A stretch of 64,000 bases of DNA from Oceanobacillus iheyensis HTE831 (lineage in GTDB: Bacteria > Bacillota > Bacilli > Bacillales > Amphibacillaceae). A model generated the notes under the pieces. That model saw only the letters and a program-made list of their open reading frames with translations, did no database searches and had not been told where the DNA came from. Below are positions 17,475 to 28,574 of the stretch, piece after piece. The stretch lies in assembly GCF_000011245.1 (NCBI RefSeq), contig NC_004193.1:412501-476500 (forward strand), given 5' to 3'. How positions within the stretch are numbered: position 1 is the stretch's first letter; each line of letters begins with the position of its first letter. The position numbers and the translations under genes are program-made.

Positions 17475-19640
17475 TCACTGACCTTTTTCCTGTGATACAT
17501 AAGATTTTATCGCGTGATTCTTAGCTTTCTGATGCGATCGTTGTTTTACTAATACGAGAATTTCATAGGGATGTAGTGTTGTTTGTTCGCCAATAACCAC
17601 TTGTTCATTCCTTTTAATAAATTCATTACTAACAGCGACTTTCCAATTTGCAGAAGAAGGTAACTGTAAATCATAGCAAGTATTTGTTGGATTGATATAG
17701 ATGGTAATATCTGCATCATTGTCTAAAAGCGTGTATCCGAAAACCGGATGAATGGTAGGGAGGATATGAACATAATTGTTTATATCTTCAACACTTGGTA
17801 AACGAAATACCGGATATCTTTTTCGGAGTTCAATCAATGTACGAACAAAAGCAATCGATTCTTCTTCCGTTTCTCGTTGACTCCAATTGAGTTGGTTAAT
17901 ATTATCGCCAGATTGATAACTGTTTTCGTCTCCGTGTTTTGTCCGATACCACTCTTGCCCCGCATGAAGAAAAGGAATGCCTTGGCTGAGGATTGTTATA
18001 GCAGTAGCCAGTTGGTGTGTTTTTTTTCGTTCATCTACGGTGAAATGAGAATTGGTAATAGATAACCGATCCCAAAGCGTGTGATTGTCATGGCATTCAA
18101 CATAATTAACGATTTGACCTGGATTTTCAGCAAAGGGTATACCATATTTACTTAACACACAACCGGTCACTAAATGCGGTAGATGTTCTACATGCATACC
18201 TTCTCCATTCACATACCCTTTTGAATCAGCTGCAAATAGATTTCCTTTTAAGGTATCACGAAAAAAATCATTAAAGAAAGCTATTCCTGTTAATTCGTGT
18301 GCTTGATTTGGTGTGGATTTTTGATTCGCAGGTAACGCAGTAGGTAAATCCCACCCTTCTCCTAGCAGCAATATAAATTCTTTCTCTTTCTGACAACGTT
18401 TTTGTATTTCCTGCATAGTAGTCACATCTATCGCTCCCATAAGGTCAAAACGAAAACCATCTACATTATATTCATTTAAAAAATAATCAATCGTGTCTAA
18501 TATAAATTTTCTTGCCATTAATTTTTCACTAGCAAAATCGTTTCCTACCCCCGTACCATTACTTAATTCTCCATTGTCGTGATATCTAAAAAAATAACCT
18601 GGAACCATTTTTTCAAAAGAGGAATGGTCAATTTGGAATACATGGTTGTATACGACATCCAAGATGACGGATAGGTTATCCTCATGACAGGAATCTATAC
18701 AAGATTTAAGTTCATTTATTCGTGAAAGGGGGTTAGTTGGGTTGGATGAATAGCTTCCTTCTGGTGCTTGAAAAAATAATGGATCATAACCCCAGTTATA
18801 TGAATTATTGGGATGCAGGTCATCGACTCTAGCAAAATCATTTACAGGTAGTAATTGCACATGTGTAATTCCGAGTTCGTTTATATAACACCTGCCAGTT
18901 GAATATCCTAGATTGGTTACGGTATTTGATTCAGTTAGTCCGAGATAATTTCCTTTATTGTTGATTCCACTATTTTCATGTGTGGATAAGTCTCTCAGAT
19001 GTAATTCATAAATTATCGCATCTTGGAATTTAGTAATTTTATTTGGGCGTTGATGATTTAAAGCGTTAGTTCGATTAAGGTCTATAATTACTCCTTCAGT
19101 ACTATTTGCAGTGACTGATTTTGCGTAAGGATCGATAACTTCCTGAGTGAAATCATTGATCGTAATTTGATATATATAGGTCGTGCGATGAAAGTCTCCA
19201 TCAAGGCTTATTGACCAGCTTCCATCTTGATTCCTATCTAAAAGATAGAAGTTATTTTTTATCTGTAAATGTACAGCAGTTGCTACTGGAGACCAAATGG
19301 AAAAGGAAGTGGACTTGTTATTACAAAACGCACCTAACTTTCGATTTGTAAAAAAATTATCTTCAAACCACTTTGTTCGTGTGATTTTACGAGTATATAT
19401 AGGGATTTCTAATTCGTTCCATACAAGCACTAAATCTCTTCCAATAGGGAGCGGGTTATCTAATTCAACGATTATCTCTTTTTCATCACGATGGTTTATA
19501 TTAGCGTTGTAATAATGAGTATTTGTTGATCTTTCTGTAATACGTACAGGAGTATTTGGCTTGTTTAAAAAATTGGATGATGGATGTTCAATGATTAATC
19601 GATGTACATCGTCATACCAAGCAATTATTGAATCAGTCAT
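17475..19640 (-). CDS. pulA: Type I pullulanase (glycogen debranching)
   Basis: A 721-residue GH13 enzyme that hydrolyses alpha-1,6 bonds in pullulan and glycogen limit dextrins; no signal peptide, so cytoplasmic. An N-terminal immunoglobulin-like region precedes a CBM48 domain (SIWSPVATAVHLQIKNN), then the GH13_14 barrel with the type I mark YNWGYDP, the nucleophile in DGFRFDLMGAID, the acid in LLGEGWDLPT and the stabiliser in VECHDNHTLWDRL. It equals B. subtilis AmyX in type and size. GGAGG precedes the ATG. It is divergent from glgBCDAP, and the 340-base gap between them carries an inverted repeat, which suggests shared control. Confidence 0.93.
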   Translation of the reverse strand: MTDSIIAWYDDVHRLIIEHPSSNFLNKPNTPVRITERSTNTHYYNANINHRDEKEIIVELDNPLPIGRDLVLVWNELEIPIYTRKITRTKWFEDNFFTNRKLGAFCNNKSTSFSIWSPVATAVHLQIKNNFYLLDRNQDGSWSISLDGDFHRTTYIYQITINDFTQEVIDPYAKSVTANSTEGVIIDLNRTNALNHQRPNKITKFQDAIIYELHLRDLSTHENSGINNKGNYLGLTESNTVTNLGYSTGRCYINELGITHVQLLPVNDFARVDDLHPNNSYNWGYDPLFFQAPEGSYSSNPTNPLSRINELKSCIDSCHEDNLSVILDVVYNHVFQIDHSSFEKMVPGYFFRYHDNGELSNGTGVGNDFASEKLMARKFILDTIDYFLNEYNVDGFRFDLMGAIDVTTMQEIQKRCQKEKEFILLLGEGWDLPTALPANQKSTPNQAHELTGIAFFNDFFRDTLKGNLFAADSKGYVNGEGMHVEHLPHLVTGCVLSKYGIPFAENPGQIVNYVECHDNHTLWDRLSITNSHFTVDERKKTHQLATAITILSQGIPFLHAGQEWYRTKHGDENSYQSGDNINQLNWSQRETEEESIAFVRTLIELRKRYPVFRLPSVEDINNYVHILPTIHPVFGYTLLDNDADITIYINPTNTCYDLQLPSSANWKVAVSNEFIKRNEQVVIGEQTTLHPYEILVLVKQRSHQKAKNHAIKSYVSQEKGQ

Positions 19641-19850
19641 TGGCGCTCCTCCTTATTCCGATGTTTGATGTAGTATATGTTATACCCTAACTGAGGGGAC
19701 TTTTATCCGAACTATAATGAAGTTTGGACGAGGTATTTGCAAAAGACGAATTCGAATGAGTTGTTTTGAAATCCGCTTCAGACTTAAACTAAGCCTGGCT
19801 TTCATCCGTTTTTTGACAAAACATTTGCTACCTCTTTCATCATTGTCATT

Positions 19851-19880
19851 CTTCGACATAAGTTACAATTATTGTCGAAG
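19851..19880. promoter_or_regulatory. Inverted repeat upstream of the glg promoter
   Basis: A perfect 8-bp inverted repeat, CTTCGACA/TGTCGAAG, with a 14-base spacer, ends 20 bp upstream of the glg -35 box. It is placed to bind an activator or repressor between pulA and glgB. The rest of the intergenic region (19641-19980) shows no other structure that I can support. Confidence 0.4.
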
Positions 19881-19899
19881 GAATATTCTGACTATTTTC

Positions 19900-19928
19900 T
19901 TGAACTAGTATTATTTTATCGCTATAAT
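19900..19928 (+). promoter_or_regulatory. glgBCDAP promoter (SigA type)
   Basis: TTGAAC (19900-19905), 17 bp and TATAAT (19923-19928). Transcription should start near 19935, which excludes the ATG at 19927 as the glgB start. Confidence 0.8.
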
Positions 19929-19980
19929 GTTAGGGAATACAAGATTTTCTTTTTCAATTGTTCAAAGGGGGCAGCGTTGG

Positions 19981-21894
19981 TTGTATCATATATCCGCAGA
20001 AGACATCTACTTATTCCATCAAGGTACAAACTTTGAGAGTCATCAATTTTTAGGATGCCACGAGATAAACTGGAAAGGAAAACGAGGGTATCGATTTGCT
20101 GTTTGGGCACCTAATGCGTTAAAAGTTTGCGTGGTAGGTGATTTTAACAATTGGGAAGAAAATAGCCATCCTTTAGAGAAGTTTACGGATGAAGGTCTTT
20201 GGGGTGGTTTTATAGCAGATATTCCACCAGCAACATCTTATAAGTATCATATATGTTCATCTGAAGACACTTCAATATTAAAAGCGGATCCATTCGCAAC
20301 GCAAGCAGAGCGAAGGCCTAAAACTGCATCTGTAATCCCCGCAGCAAATGGTTACCAATGGAGTGATGATCAATGGATCGAACAAAGAAATACTTATGAT
20401 CCATATTCATCTCCAATTTCCATTTACGAAGTTCATTTAGGTACATGGAAAAAAACACTCAAAAAACAATTTTTATCCTACCGAGAATTAGCAACACAAC
20501 TAATACCATACGTAAAATCCCTAGGTTACACTCATATAGAATTATTACCCATAAATGAACATCCATTCGACCGATCTTGGGGATATCAAATCACAGGATA
20601 TTTTGCGGTTACATCAAGATATGGAAACCCATCGGACTTTAAATATTTTATTGATCAATGTCATCAACATCAAATAGGTGTCATCTTAGATTGGGTCCCT
20701 GGACATTTTTGTAAAGATGATTTCGGACTGCGGCAATTTGACGGAGCACCACTGTATGAATACAGGGATCCGAAAAAATCCGAAAAAAAGTCATGGGGTA
20801 CATTAGCGTTTGATTATGGCAGACCTGAAGTTCAAAGCTTTCTTATTTCCAATGCAATTTATTGGTTGAAAGAGTTCCATATTGATGGACTTCGTGTCGA
20901 TGCAGTAGCGAGCATGTTGTATTTGAACTTTGATCGATATGATGAGGAAGAAAAAATATACAATACATACGGTGGGGAGGAGAATCTAGAGGCCTTTGCC
21001 TTTTTGAGAAAGCTAAATAAAGTCGTTTTTTCTTATATACCAGGTGCCTTAATGATGGCAGAAGATAGTTCGGATTTACCTTTAGTAACAGCTCCTGTAA
21101 ATAAAGGTGGACTAGGGTTTAATTATAAATGGAACATGGGATGGATGAATGATTTGCTTTCTTTTATGGAGAAGGAATCGATACATCGGAAGTGGCATCA
21201 TAACCGGCTGACTTTCTCGTTTATGTACACCTATTCGGAAAACTATTTATTGCCACTCTCTCATGATGAGGTCGTACACGGCAAGAAATCACTTTTAGAT
21301 AAAATGCCTGGAGATCAATGGCAGCAATTTGCAAACTTACGTCTCCTCTATGGATATATGTATACACATCCTGGCAAGAAGCTAGTATTTATGGGGGGAG
21401 AATTAGCGCAATATGCGGAATGGAAGGACACGGAGGAGTTGGACTGGCATTTACTAGAATATCCGCTCCACAAAGGTATTTATCACTATATTAAAAATTT
21501 GAATGAATTATATCAGCAACATCCTGAACTTTATGAATTGGATCACCTAAGTGAAGGATTTGAGTGGATAGACCCACATAATATTGATCAAAGTGTAATA
21601 GCATTTAGAAGGAAAGCGAATAAACCAAATCAAGAATTAATTATTATTTGTAATTTCACACCTCAAGTTCATTTTGACTATAAGATTGGCGTTCCTGAAT
21701 CTGGAAGATATAAAGAAATTTTTAATTCTGATTCAGTAAGGTTTGGAGGGTCTGGTCAAATAAATGAAGGGGAACATTTTAGCTTTCCGGAGAAATGGCA
21801 TGGTTTATCACAGCATATAAAGATTAAAGTGCCACCATTAGCCATATCCGTTTTTCAAATCGAAGTTGAAAGGGAGAGATTGCCGCGTGAGTGA
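19981..21894 (+). CDS. glgB: 1,4-alpha-glucan branching enzyme
   Basis: A 637-residue GH13 branching enzyme that cuts alpha-1,4 chains and makes alpha-1,6 branches in glycogen. A CBM48 domain ([19 protein letters not shown]) leads into the barrel with [16 protein letters not shown], the nucleophile in [14 protein letters not shown], the acid in [10 protein letters not shown] and the GlgB signature [16 protein letters not shown]. The start is the TTG at 19981, nine bases after AGGGGG; the upstream ATG lies in the -10 box. It is the first gene of glgB-glgC-glgD-glgA-glgP, the B. subtilis gene order. glgC overlaps its last codons. Confidence 0.95.
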
Positions 21895-23044
21895 ATGCAT
21901 CGGAATGTTATTAGCGGGAGGAGAAGGAAAGCGACTGGGCATGTTAACGAAACAAGGAGCAAAGCCCGCTGTTCCGTTTGGAGGTAAGTATCGTATTATT
22001 GATTTTACTTTAAGTAATTGTACTAACTCAGGGATACAAACAGTAGGTATACTAACGCAGTATGCTCCTTTGGAATTGAATAAACATATCGGTAATGGAA
22101 AGCCGTGGGATATGAACCATCAACATGGTGGAGTTTCGATATTACCCCCCTACACAGGAACAAAAGGCGGGGATTGGTATTCAGGTACGGCGGATGCCAT
22201 CTATCAAAATATGAACTTTATCCATCAATATGAACCTGAGTACGTTCTTATCATATCAGGCGATCATATTTATCAAATGGATTATCAACAAATGTTAGAG
22301 CAGCATAAACGAACGAATGCGGATGTAACAATCTCTGTTATTGAAGTTCCGTGGGCAGAGGCAGGACGCTTTGGGATATTGCATGCGAATGACGAACAAA
22401 TAATTTATGAATTCGAAGAAAAACCAAAAAACCCATCCAGTAATTTAGCCTCGATGGGAATTTATATTTTTAACTGGAAAACGCTAAAAAAGTATTTAAT
22501 CGAGGACGCAAATAAACCGAATTCGAGCCGTGATTTTGGTAAAGATATTATTCCGTCCATGTTAAATAATCAGCACCGCCTATATGCATTCAAATTTAAC
22601 GGTTACTGGAAGGATGTTGGGACGATTCAAAGTTATTGGGAAGCCAATATGGATGTGCTGAAAGATAATAATGGATATTTTTCGTTACATGATCGAAATT
22701 GGCGTATCTATACACATGACTCGAATTTACCACCACATTTTATTGGAACCAATGGTAAAGCAGTAAACAGCTATATTAATTCTGGTTCCATTATTTATGG
22801 TCATATTAAAAACTCAATTGTGTTTCGTAATGTCAGTGTTCAACAGGGAAGTTATATAAACCAATCGATCATTCACCCAAATGTAAAGATAGGAAAAGAT
22901 TGTGTACTTGATCGTGTGATTGTGATGGAGAATACGACGATTCCAGAAGGGACTATCTTTCGTTCGGATAAAGAGATAGAACCATTCATTATTAATAATG
23001 AGATATTAAATTCAATGCTTGCACCAGCAGGAGGAGACGTATAA
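21887..23044 (+). CDS. glgC: Glucose-1-phosphate adenylyltransferase, catalytic subunit
   Basis: A 385-residue ADP-glucose pyrophosphorylase (ATP + glucose-1-phosphate to ADP-glucose + PPi), the committed step of glycogen synthesis. It has the nucleotide-binding [15 protein letters not shown] and [15 protein letters not shown] motifs near the N-terminus, [25 protein letters not shown], the effector/sugar site [19 protein letters not shown], and a C-terminal beta-helix. The GTG at 21887 is eight bases after AGGGAGAG and overlaps glgB; an ATG at 21866 has no binding site. It pairs with GlgD from the next gene, as in Bacillus. Confidence 0.95.
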
Positions 23045-24151
23045 ATGGAACGTATGATGGGCCTTGTGAATTTAGAACATGAACATCACTTATTAAATGA
23101 ACTGGCATACTTTCGTAATCCGGCTTCCATTCCGTTCGGAGGAAGGTACCGCCTCATTGACTTCACATTATCAAATATGGTGAATTCTTCGATTCAAGAA
23201 GTCGCGATATTTGTTCGGAATAAATATAGGTCGTTACTAGATCACATTGGTACCGGTGAAAATTGGGAGTTAGATCGTCGAAACGGAGGATTATTTATAT
23301 TGCCTCCGGATTGGAATGATCCAACTGATCGATCTAGAGGAGATTTAAAGTTTTTCCATAATAATCGGGATTATTTCAATCGTAGTAATTCTAAATATGT
23401 GTTAATAAGTGGTAGTCAATTCATCTCCAATACGGATTACAAAGAAGCGCTCGAGCAACATATAAAAGAGCAGGCAGATGTAACACTAATAACCGTTAGA
23501 GAAGAAGAGCTTTCGAATGAACATGAGTCCAATTTACGAGTGGAATGTGATTATATACATCGAGTTCAAGCGTTAACCAATGATAAGAATAATCCGGAAA
23601 TTTTTACGGGAGTATATATTATCAACAAAGATTTATTAATTGAACTGGTAGATAATTGTATCGCGTATCATAAGGACCATTTTTTTCATGCAGCGATTAT
23701 GGAAAGACTGGGGGATTTACGTGTTTTTCGATTTCGGCAAGAAGGATATCACGCATTTATTAACTCTGTAGAAAGTTTTTATAAGCATAATATGAAGCTG
23801 CTACAGGAGGATAGTTACCAGCAGTTATTTTTAAACAACCATTTTGTGCGTACAAAAATATCCAATAATGCTCCGGTTAAGTACGGTGAAAAGGCAGAAG
23901 TAGTGAATACATTGGTTGCAAATGGGTGTAAAGTGAATGGCTGTATTGAAGGGAGTATACTGTTTCGAGGTGTCCAACTTCATGAAGGGGCAACGGTGAA
24001 AAATTCGATCATTATGCAACGATGTACAATTGGCTCAGGTGTTCATTTGGAAAATGTAATATTAGATAAAGACGTCGTAGTAACAACAGGGCAGCGAATT
24101 ATAGGATCAAAGGAAAAACCATACGTCGTAGCCAAAAGACAAGTAATATAA
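23045..24151 (+). CDS. glgD: GlgD, regulatory subunit of ADP-glucose pyrophosphorylase
   Basis: A 368-residue paralogue of GlgC that keeps the fold (IPFGGRYRLIDFTLSNMVNSSI, FLNNHFVRTKISNNAPVKYG, C-terminal beta-helix) but lacks the N-terminal GGxGxRL phosphate-binding loop, which is replaced by a short ERMMGLVNLEHEHHLL segment. In Bacillus/Geobacillus GlgD is non-catalytic and raises GlgC activity. The ATG abuts the glgC stop, with AGGAGGAG inside the end of glgC. Slightly longer than the B. subtilis protein. Confidence 0.93.
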   Translation: MERMMGLVNLEHEHHLLNELAYFRNPASIPFGGRYRLIDFTLSNMVNSSIQEVAIFVRNKYRSLLDHIGTGENWELDRRNGGLFILPPDWNDPTDRSRGDLKFFHNNRDYFNRSNSKYVLISGSQFISNTDYKEALEQHIKEQADVTLITVREEELSNEHESNLRVECDYIHRVQALTNDKNNPEIFTGVYIINKDLLIELVDNCIAYHKDHFFHAAIMERLGDLRVFRFRQEGYHAFINSVESFYKHNMKLLQEDSYQQLFLNNHFVRTKISNNAPVKYGEKAEVVNTLVANGCKVNGCIEGSILFRGVQLHEGATVKNSIIMQRCTIGSGVHLENVILDKDVVVTTGQRIIGSKEKPYVVAKRQVI

Positions 24152-24174
24152 AGTGAACCTAGGAAGGTGAGAAG

Positions 24175-25608
24175 ATGAAAAACATTTTATTTGTCACCTC
24201 AGAATGTACACCATTTATTAAGACAGGCGGACTTGCGGATGTATCTGGATCGTTGCCACAAGCTCTTCAGGAACATGGAGGAATGGAAGTAAGAGTGATG
24301 TTACCTTTATATGATGAAATTGATCGTTCTTGGAAGGATCAATTTGAATTTGTGTGCGCTTTTACGGTCTCATTAGGGTGGAGAGAACAAACTGCAGAGC
24401 TATATCGTTATCGTTATAATGACGTCACGTATTATTTCATCGGAAACGATTATTATTTTACTAGAAAAGGAATATACGGCTATTACGATGATGGAGAACG
24501 ATTTGTATTTTTTAGTCAGGCTATTATAGCTTCTTTAGAATATATCGATTTTATACCAAGTGTATTACATGCCCATGATTGGCAAACAGGGATAGCTGTT
24601 GCACTAGCTAAAATCTATCAACCTATTGAAGAATTGATTACCGTTTTTACCATTCATAATATATATTACCAAGGGACAATGCCTTTAACGACATTTGATG
24701 ATTTTTTTCAATTAGGCAGAGAACATTTAGCAGGCATGGAATGGAATCAAATGATTAATAGTTTGAAATCAGGCATTTTTCATGCCGATAAAATAACGAC
24801 AGTAAGTCCAACCTATGCAGAAGAAATACTAACACCTTATTACGGTGCCGGACTGGAAGAGATGCTTTGGAATCGGCGAGAAGACTTGATAGGAGTGCTA
24901 AATGGGATTGATTTAAAAGATTATAATCCTGCTATAGATAAATCTTTACCAGTTAACTACCGTTCTGCACGGTCGAAAAAAATAGAGAATCGTAAGTTAC
25001 TCTATGAAGAAATAGGTTTGAATCTTAAAGATGGAGTACCTCTTTATATTATGGTTACTAGACTAGTAGAACAGAAAGGAATTCATCTTGTTCAACGAAT
25101 TTTAGAGGAATTTTTACAAGAGGATATTCAATTGATTGTTCTTGGAAATGGAGAACAGGAATTTGAATACTATTTCAAAGACATCGAATACCGTTACCCA
25201 GATAAAATGATTACCCACCTGCATTTTAATGAATCATTAGCTAGGAGATTATATGCAAGTGCCGATTTTCTCCTGATGCCATCGAAGTTTGAGCCATGTG
25301 GGTTATCTCAATTAATTGCTTTACAATATAAAACCGTACCTATTGTCCGTGAGACAGGAGGATTAAAAGATACGATAATTGCTTTTAATGAAATTACAGG
25401 AGAAGGAAATGGCTTTCGATTTGCCAATTATAATGCACATGAACTTTTACATGTACTGAAGTACTCTCTGGAGATTTATCAACAACCTTCACTTTGGTCA
25501 GTATTAATAAAGAATGTAAATAAAAGTAAATTTAGTTGGAAGGATTCCGCGTCTGCATATGCAGACGTATATCAACAGCTCGATGCTTCATCTGTATCTT
25601 ATAAATAG
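24175..25608 (+). CDS. glgA: Glycogen synthase (GT5)
   Basis: A 477-residue GT5 glucosyltransferase that elongates glycogen from ADP-glucose in the cytoplasm. It starts with the family sequence FVTSECTPFIKTGGLADVSGSLP, whose KTGGL loop binds ADP-glucose. VLHAHDWQTGIA follows, then a C-terminal Rossmann domain with MVTRLVEQKGIHLV and the catalytic glutamate region MPSKFEPCGLSQLIAL, then RETGGLKDTI. Length is typical. The ATG has GAAGGTGAG upstream, 23 bases after glgD, so it is cotranscribed. Confidence 0.95.
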   Translation: MKNILFVTSECTPFIKTGGLADVSGSLPQALQEHGGMEVRVMLPLYDEIDRSWKDQFEFVCAFTVSLGWREQTAELYRYRYNDVTYYFIGNDYYFTRKGIYGYYDDGERFVFFSQAIIASLEYIDFIPSVLHAHDWQTGIAVALAKIYQPIEELITVFTIHNIYYQGTMPLTTFDDFFQLGREHLAGMEWNQMINSLKSGIFHADKITTVSPTYAEEILTPYYGAGLEEMLWNRREDLIGVLNGIDLKDYNPAIDKSLPVNYRSARSKKIENRKLLYEEIGLNLKDGVPLYIMVTRLVEQKGIHLVQRILEEFLQEDIQLIVLGNGEQEFEYYFKDIEYRYPDKMITHLHFNESLARRLYASADFLLMPSKFEPCGLSQLIALQYKTVPIVRETGGLKDTIIAFNEITGEGNGFRFANYNAHELLHVLKYSLEIYQQPSLWSVLIKNVNKSKFSWKDSASAYADVYQQLDASSVSYK

Positions 25609-25622
25609 GGAGCGGGTCTGAT

Positions 25623-28055
25623 TTGAAGTTGAGAAAGAAAAAATTAGTGAATCGAATTTCACAAGAATTAGCGCATCAAAAAGGATTAACGATAGAAGGT
25701 GCTAGTTCCAGAGATATATATGAAGTATTAGCCTCTATCATAAATGAGAGCATGGAGGATAATTGGAAAGCGACGCAGGAAGGCTATGCTTATGGGAAAT
25801 ATAAACAAGTCTATTACTTATCCATGGAGTTTTTAATTGGTCGGTTAATGGAAAGTAATTTGCTGAATCTAGGTTTGCTAGACGAGGCAAAAGAAGCGAT
25901 ACGTGAACTCGGATTTAATGAAGAAGAGGTATTTAGTCAAGAACACGATGCTGGGTTAGGTAATGGCGGATTAGGTCGCCTGGCAGCTTGTTTCCTAGAT
26001 TCACTAGCTTCCTTGCAATATCCTGGGCATGGTTATGGGATTCGCTATCGGTATGGTTTATTTGAGCAACGAATAATACATGGTAATCAAGTAGAACTCC
26101 CTGACTATTGGCTAACTTATCCGTACCCTTGGGAATATCGGAAAGAAGAGGATGCGGTTGTTATTCATTTTGAAGGGAATGTGCACATACATGAAGATCA
26201 AGATGGAAACTTAATTTTTAGCTATGATCAAACGAATAAGGTGAAAGCCATCCCTTATGATATTCCAATTTCCGGATATCAAAATGGGACGGTAAACACA
26301 TTAAGGCTATGGTCAGCGGAAGCGATAGATAACATCGGAGGTTCATTAGAAGAAAACACAACGTATTATAAGGAATTAGCACATCAGCATACGATAGAAC
26401 AAATTAGCGGTTTTTTATATCCTGATGATTCAAGTGAGGAAGGGAAATCATTAAGATTAAAGCAACAATATTTTCTTGTGTCAGCTAGTATTCAATCCAT
26501 AGTTCAGCAGTATAAACAAACACACAAAATCTCTATCGACCGTTTACATGAGAAAGTATCCATTCAAATTAATGATACGCACCCAAGTCTTGGTATTCCA
26601 GAATTAATGCGAATACTGCTAGATGAAGAAGGATTAAGCTGGGATAATGCATGGAAAGTAACTACGAATACTTTTGCATACACAAATCATACAACCTTAA
26701 GTGAAGCACTGGAAAAATGGCCTGTAGCAACTATTAAACAACTTATGCCGAGAATTTACATGATAATAGAAGAAATTAATGAGCGCTTTTGCCAAGAATT
26801 ATGGCTGGATTATAAACACCTTCGTAATCAAATAGCTGATATGGCAATCATTGCTCATGATACAGTACATATGGCTCACTTAGCGATTGTTGGAAGTTAT
26901 CGGGTGAATGGGGTTGCTCGAATTCATACGGAGATTTTAAAAACTCAAGAGATGAAGTATTTCTATCAACGCTTTCCAGACAAATTCACAAATAAAACAA
27001 ATGGAATTACACATCGACGGTGGTTGCTGCAAGTAAACCCGGAATTGTCTACTTTAGTTACAGACGTGATTGGTAGTCAATGGATAAAACGACCAAAAAA
27101 ATTAATCAGCTTACTAAAATATGCAGAAGATTCCTCCGTACTCGAGAAGCTGAAAGAAGTAAAACTTACGAATAAACAAAAGCTAGCTTCGGTTATTCAA
27201 CAAAGAACGGGTATAATGGTTGATCCACACTCTATTTTTGATGTTCATATCAAACGTCTCCATGAATACAAGCGCCAATTATTAAACGTTTTTCATATTA
27301 TTTACTTATATAATGAATTAAAAGATAATCCTCAACAAGATGTTATACCTCGGACATTTATATTTGCTGCTAAAGCAGCGCCAAGCTATTACATGGCAAA
27401 AGAGGTAATTAAACTGATTCATACAGTAGCATCTATTGTTAATCACGATCCAGATATAAAGGGGAAGTTAAAAGTAATTTTTTTAGAGAATTATCAAGTA
27501 TCATTAGCAGAACAAATTATTCCTGCTGCTGATATTAGCCAACAAATATCTACTGCTAGTAAAGAAGCCTCTGGTACTGGAAATATGAAGTTAATGATGA
27601 ACGGAGCAATTACCTTAGGAACCTTGGACGGGGCTAATATCGAGATACGTGATGTAGTCGGGAATGACAATATGTTTATTTTTGGGTTAACAGCTGAGGA
27701 AGTAATCGAGTATTACCGAAATGGATCTTATTCCGCGAGGGCGTTGTATGATCAGGATGAACGTATTCGCAGGATATTAGATCAGCTAAATGATGGTGAC
27801 TTCGGTATTCATCAGATGGAATTCAAAGATATATACTACCATATTCTTTCGCATAATGATCCTTATTTTGTATTGCAAGATTTCGAGCCTTATTTAGAAG
27901 CGCATGAGCTTGTCGAGAGAGCTTATCGAAATAAAAATAAATGGCTGTCCATGAGCCTAACCAATATCGCTCATTCTGGAAAGTTTTCAAGTGATCAAAC
28001 CATTCAATCCTATGCAACGGATATATGGAAGTTAAAGCAAGTACCTATAAAATAA
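25623..28055 (+). CDS. glgP: Glycogen/maltodextrin phosphorylase (GT35)
   Basis: An 810-residue pyridoxal-phosphate enzyme that releases glucose-1-phosphate from alpha-1,4-glucans. Conserved segments are YYLSMEFLIGRLMESNL, DAGLGNGGLGRLAACFLDS, KVSIQINDTHP, FDVHIKRLHEYKRQLLN and the PLP-lysine signature EASGTGNMKLMMNGAITLGTLDGAN in its usual place (about residue 655). The start is a TTG preceded by GGGAGCGG, 15 bases after glgA. It is last in the operon; the terminator at 28217-28270 is 160 bases on. Confidence 0.95.
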   Translation: MKLRKKKLVNRISQELAHQKGLTIEGASSRDIYEVLASIINESMEDNWKATQEGYAYGKYKQVYYLSMEFLIGRLMESNLLNLGLLDEAKEAIRELGFNEEEVFSQEHDAGLGNGGLGRLAACFLDSLASLQYPGHGYGIRYRYGLFEQRIIHGNQVELPDYWLTYPYPWEYRKEEDAVVIHFEGNVHIHEDQDGNLIFSYDQTNKVKAIPYDIPISGYQNGTVNTLRLWSAEAIDNIGGSLEENTTYYKELAHQHTIEQISGFLYPDDSSEEGKSLRLKQQYFLVSASIQSIVQQYKQTHKISIDRLHEKVSIQINDTHPSLGIPELMRILLDEEGLSWDNAWKVTTNTFAYTNHTTLSEALEKWPVATIKQLMPRIYMIIEEINERFCQELWLDYKHLRNQIADMAIIAHDTVHMAHLAIVGSYRVNGVARIHTEILKTQEMKYFYQRFPDKFTNKTNGITHRRWLLQVNPELSTLVTDVIGSQWIKRPKKLISLLKYAEDSSVLEKLKEVKLTNKQKLASVIQQRTGIMVDPHSIFDVHIKRLHEYKRQLLNVFHIIYLYNELKDNPQQDVIPRTFIFAAKAAPSYYMAKEVIKLIHTVASIVNHDPDIKGKLKVIFLENYQVSLAEQIIPAADISQQISTASKEASGTGNMKLMMNGAITLGTLDGANIEIRDVVGNDNMFIFGLTAEEVIEYYRNGSYSARALYDQDERIRRILDQLNDGDFGIHQMEFKDIYYHILSHNDPYFVLQDFEPYLEAHELVERAYRNKNKWLSMSLTNIAHSGKFSSDQTIQSYATDIWKLKQVPIK

Positions 28056-28216
28056 AGTTTTAATCATTGGAGTTTAGAGTAATGCATTCCTCACCAATTT
28101 AATTTTTAAAGTAAAAAATCAAATGGTTTAATTGGCATCAGCCTGTTGTAAAGAAGAATTAAAAAAACAGAGGCCACTTAAAACCTAATAATTTTTAGGA
28201 TTGCTAGTTGTTAAAT

Positions 28217-28270
28217 ATAAAAAAGACGAGTCTTAATTCATTTTTTGATATTAGATTCGTCTTTTTGATT
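28217..28270 (+). terminator. Probable terminator of the glg operon
   Basis: AAAAAAGACGAGTCT pairs with AGATTCGTCTTTTT (one bulge) over a 20-base A/T-rich loop and ends in a T run. The rest of 28056-28574 (over 500 bases) is A/T-rich. An apparent 103-codon frame in it spans this hairpin and has no binding site, so I see no gene there. Confidence 0.6.
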
Positions 28271-28574
28271 ATTTCGTGTGTATATTTTATTTTTAATTTT
28301 TCAGTCATCTTTATGATTCGTATCATATTACCGGTGAATATCATCCTCCTTGCAACTCTATACCGATTAGACCCGAGTATTTTTTCAACATCAAACCCAT
28401 GTCTATATTTTCATTCACTATTTTTTATATTTTATAGCGTTGTTAATATCATTTTTAATTTAAATATATATTGTTACAATAGAATTATAAGAATAAATAG
28501 GATGGTGCGTATATTTTGATCCTATAAATACGTTTTTTTAGTTAGTAGCGATTAGTAAAGAGGAGGATGAGGCG

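Noticed and set aside
19927..19980. ATG-started N-terminal extension of glgB
   Set aside because: The ATG overlaps the -10 box TATAAT, so it cannot be in the mRNA; TTG 19981 has AGGGGG.
28208..28519. 103-codon hydrophobic frame after glgP
   Set aside because: It runs through the terminator hairpin, has no ribosome binding site and reads A/T-rich sequence as Ile/Phe/Leu.
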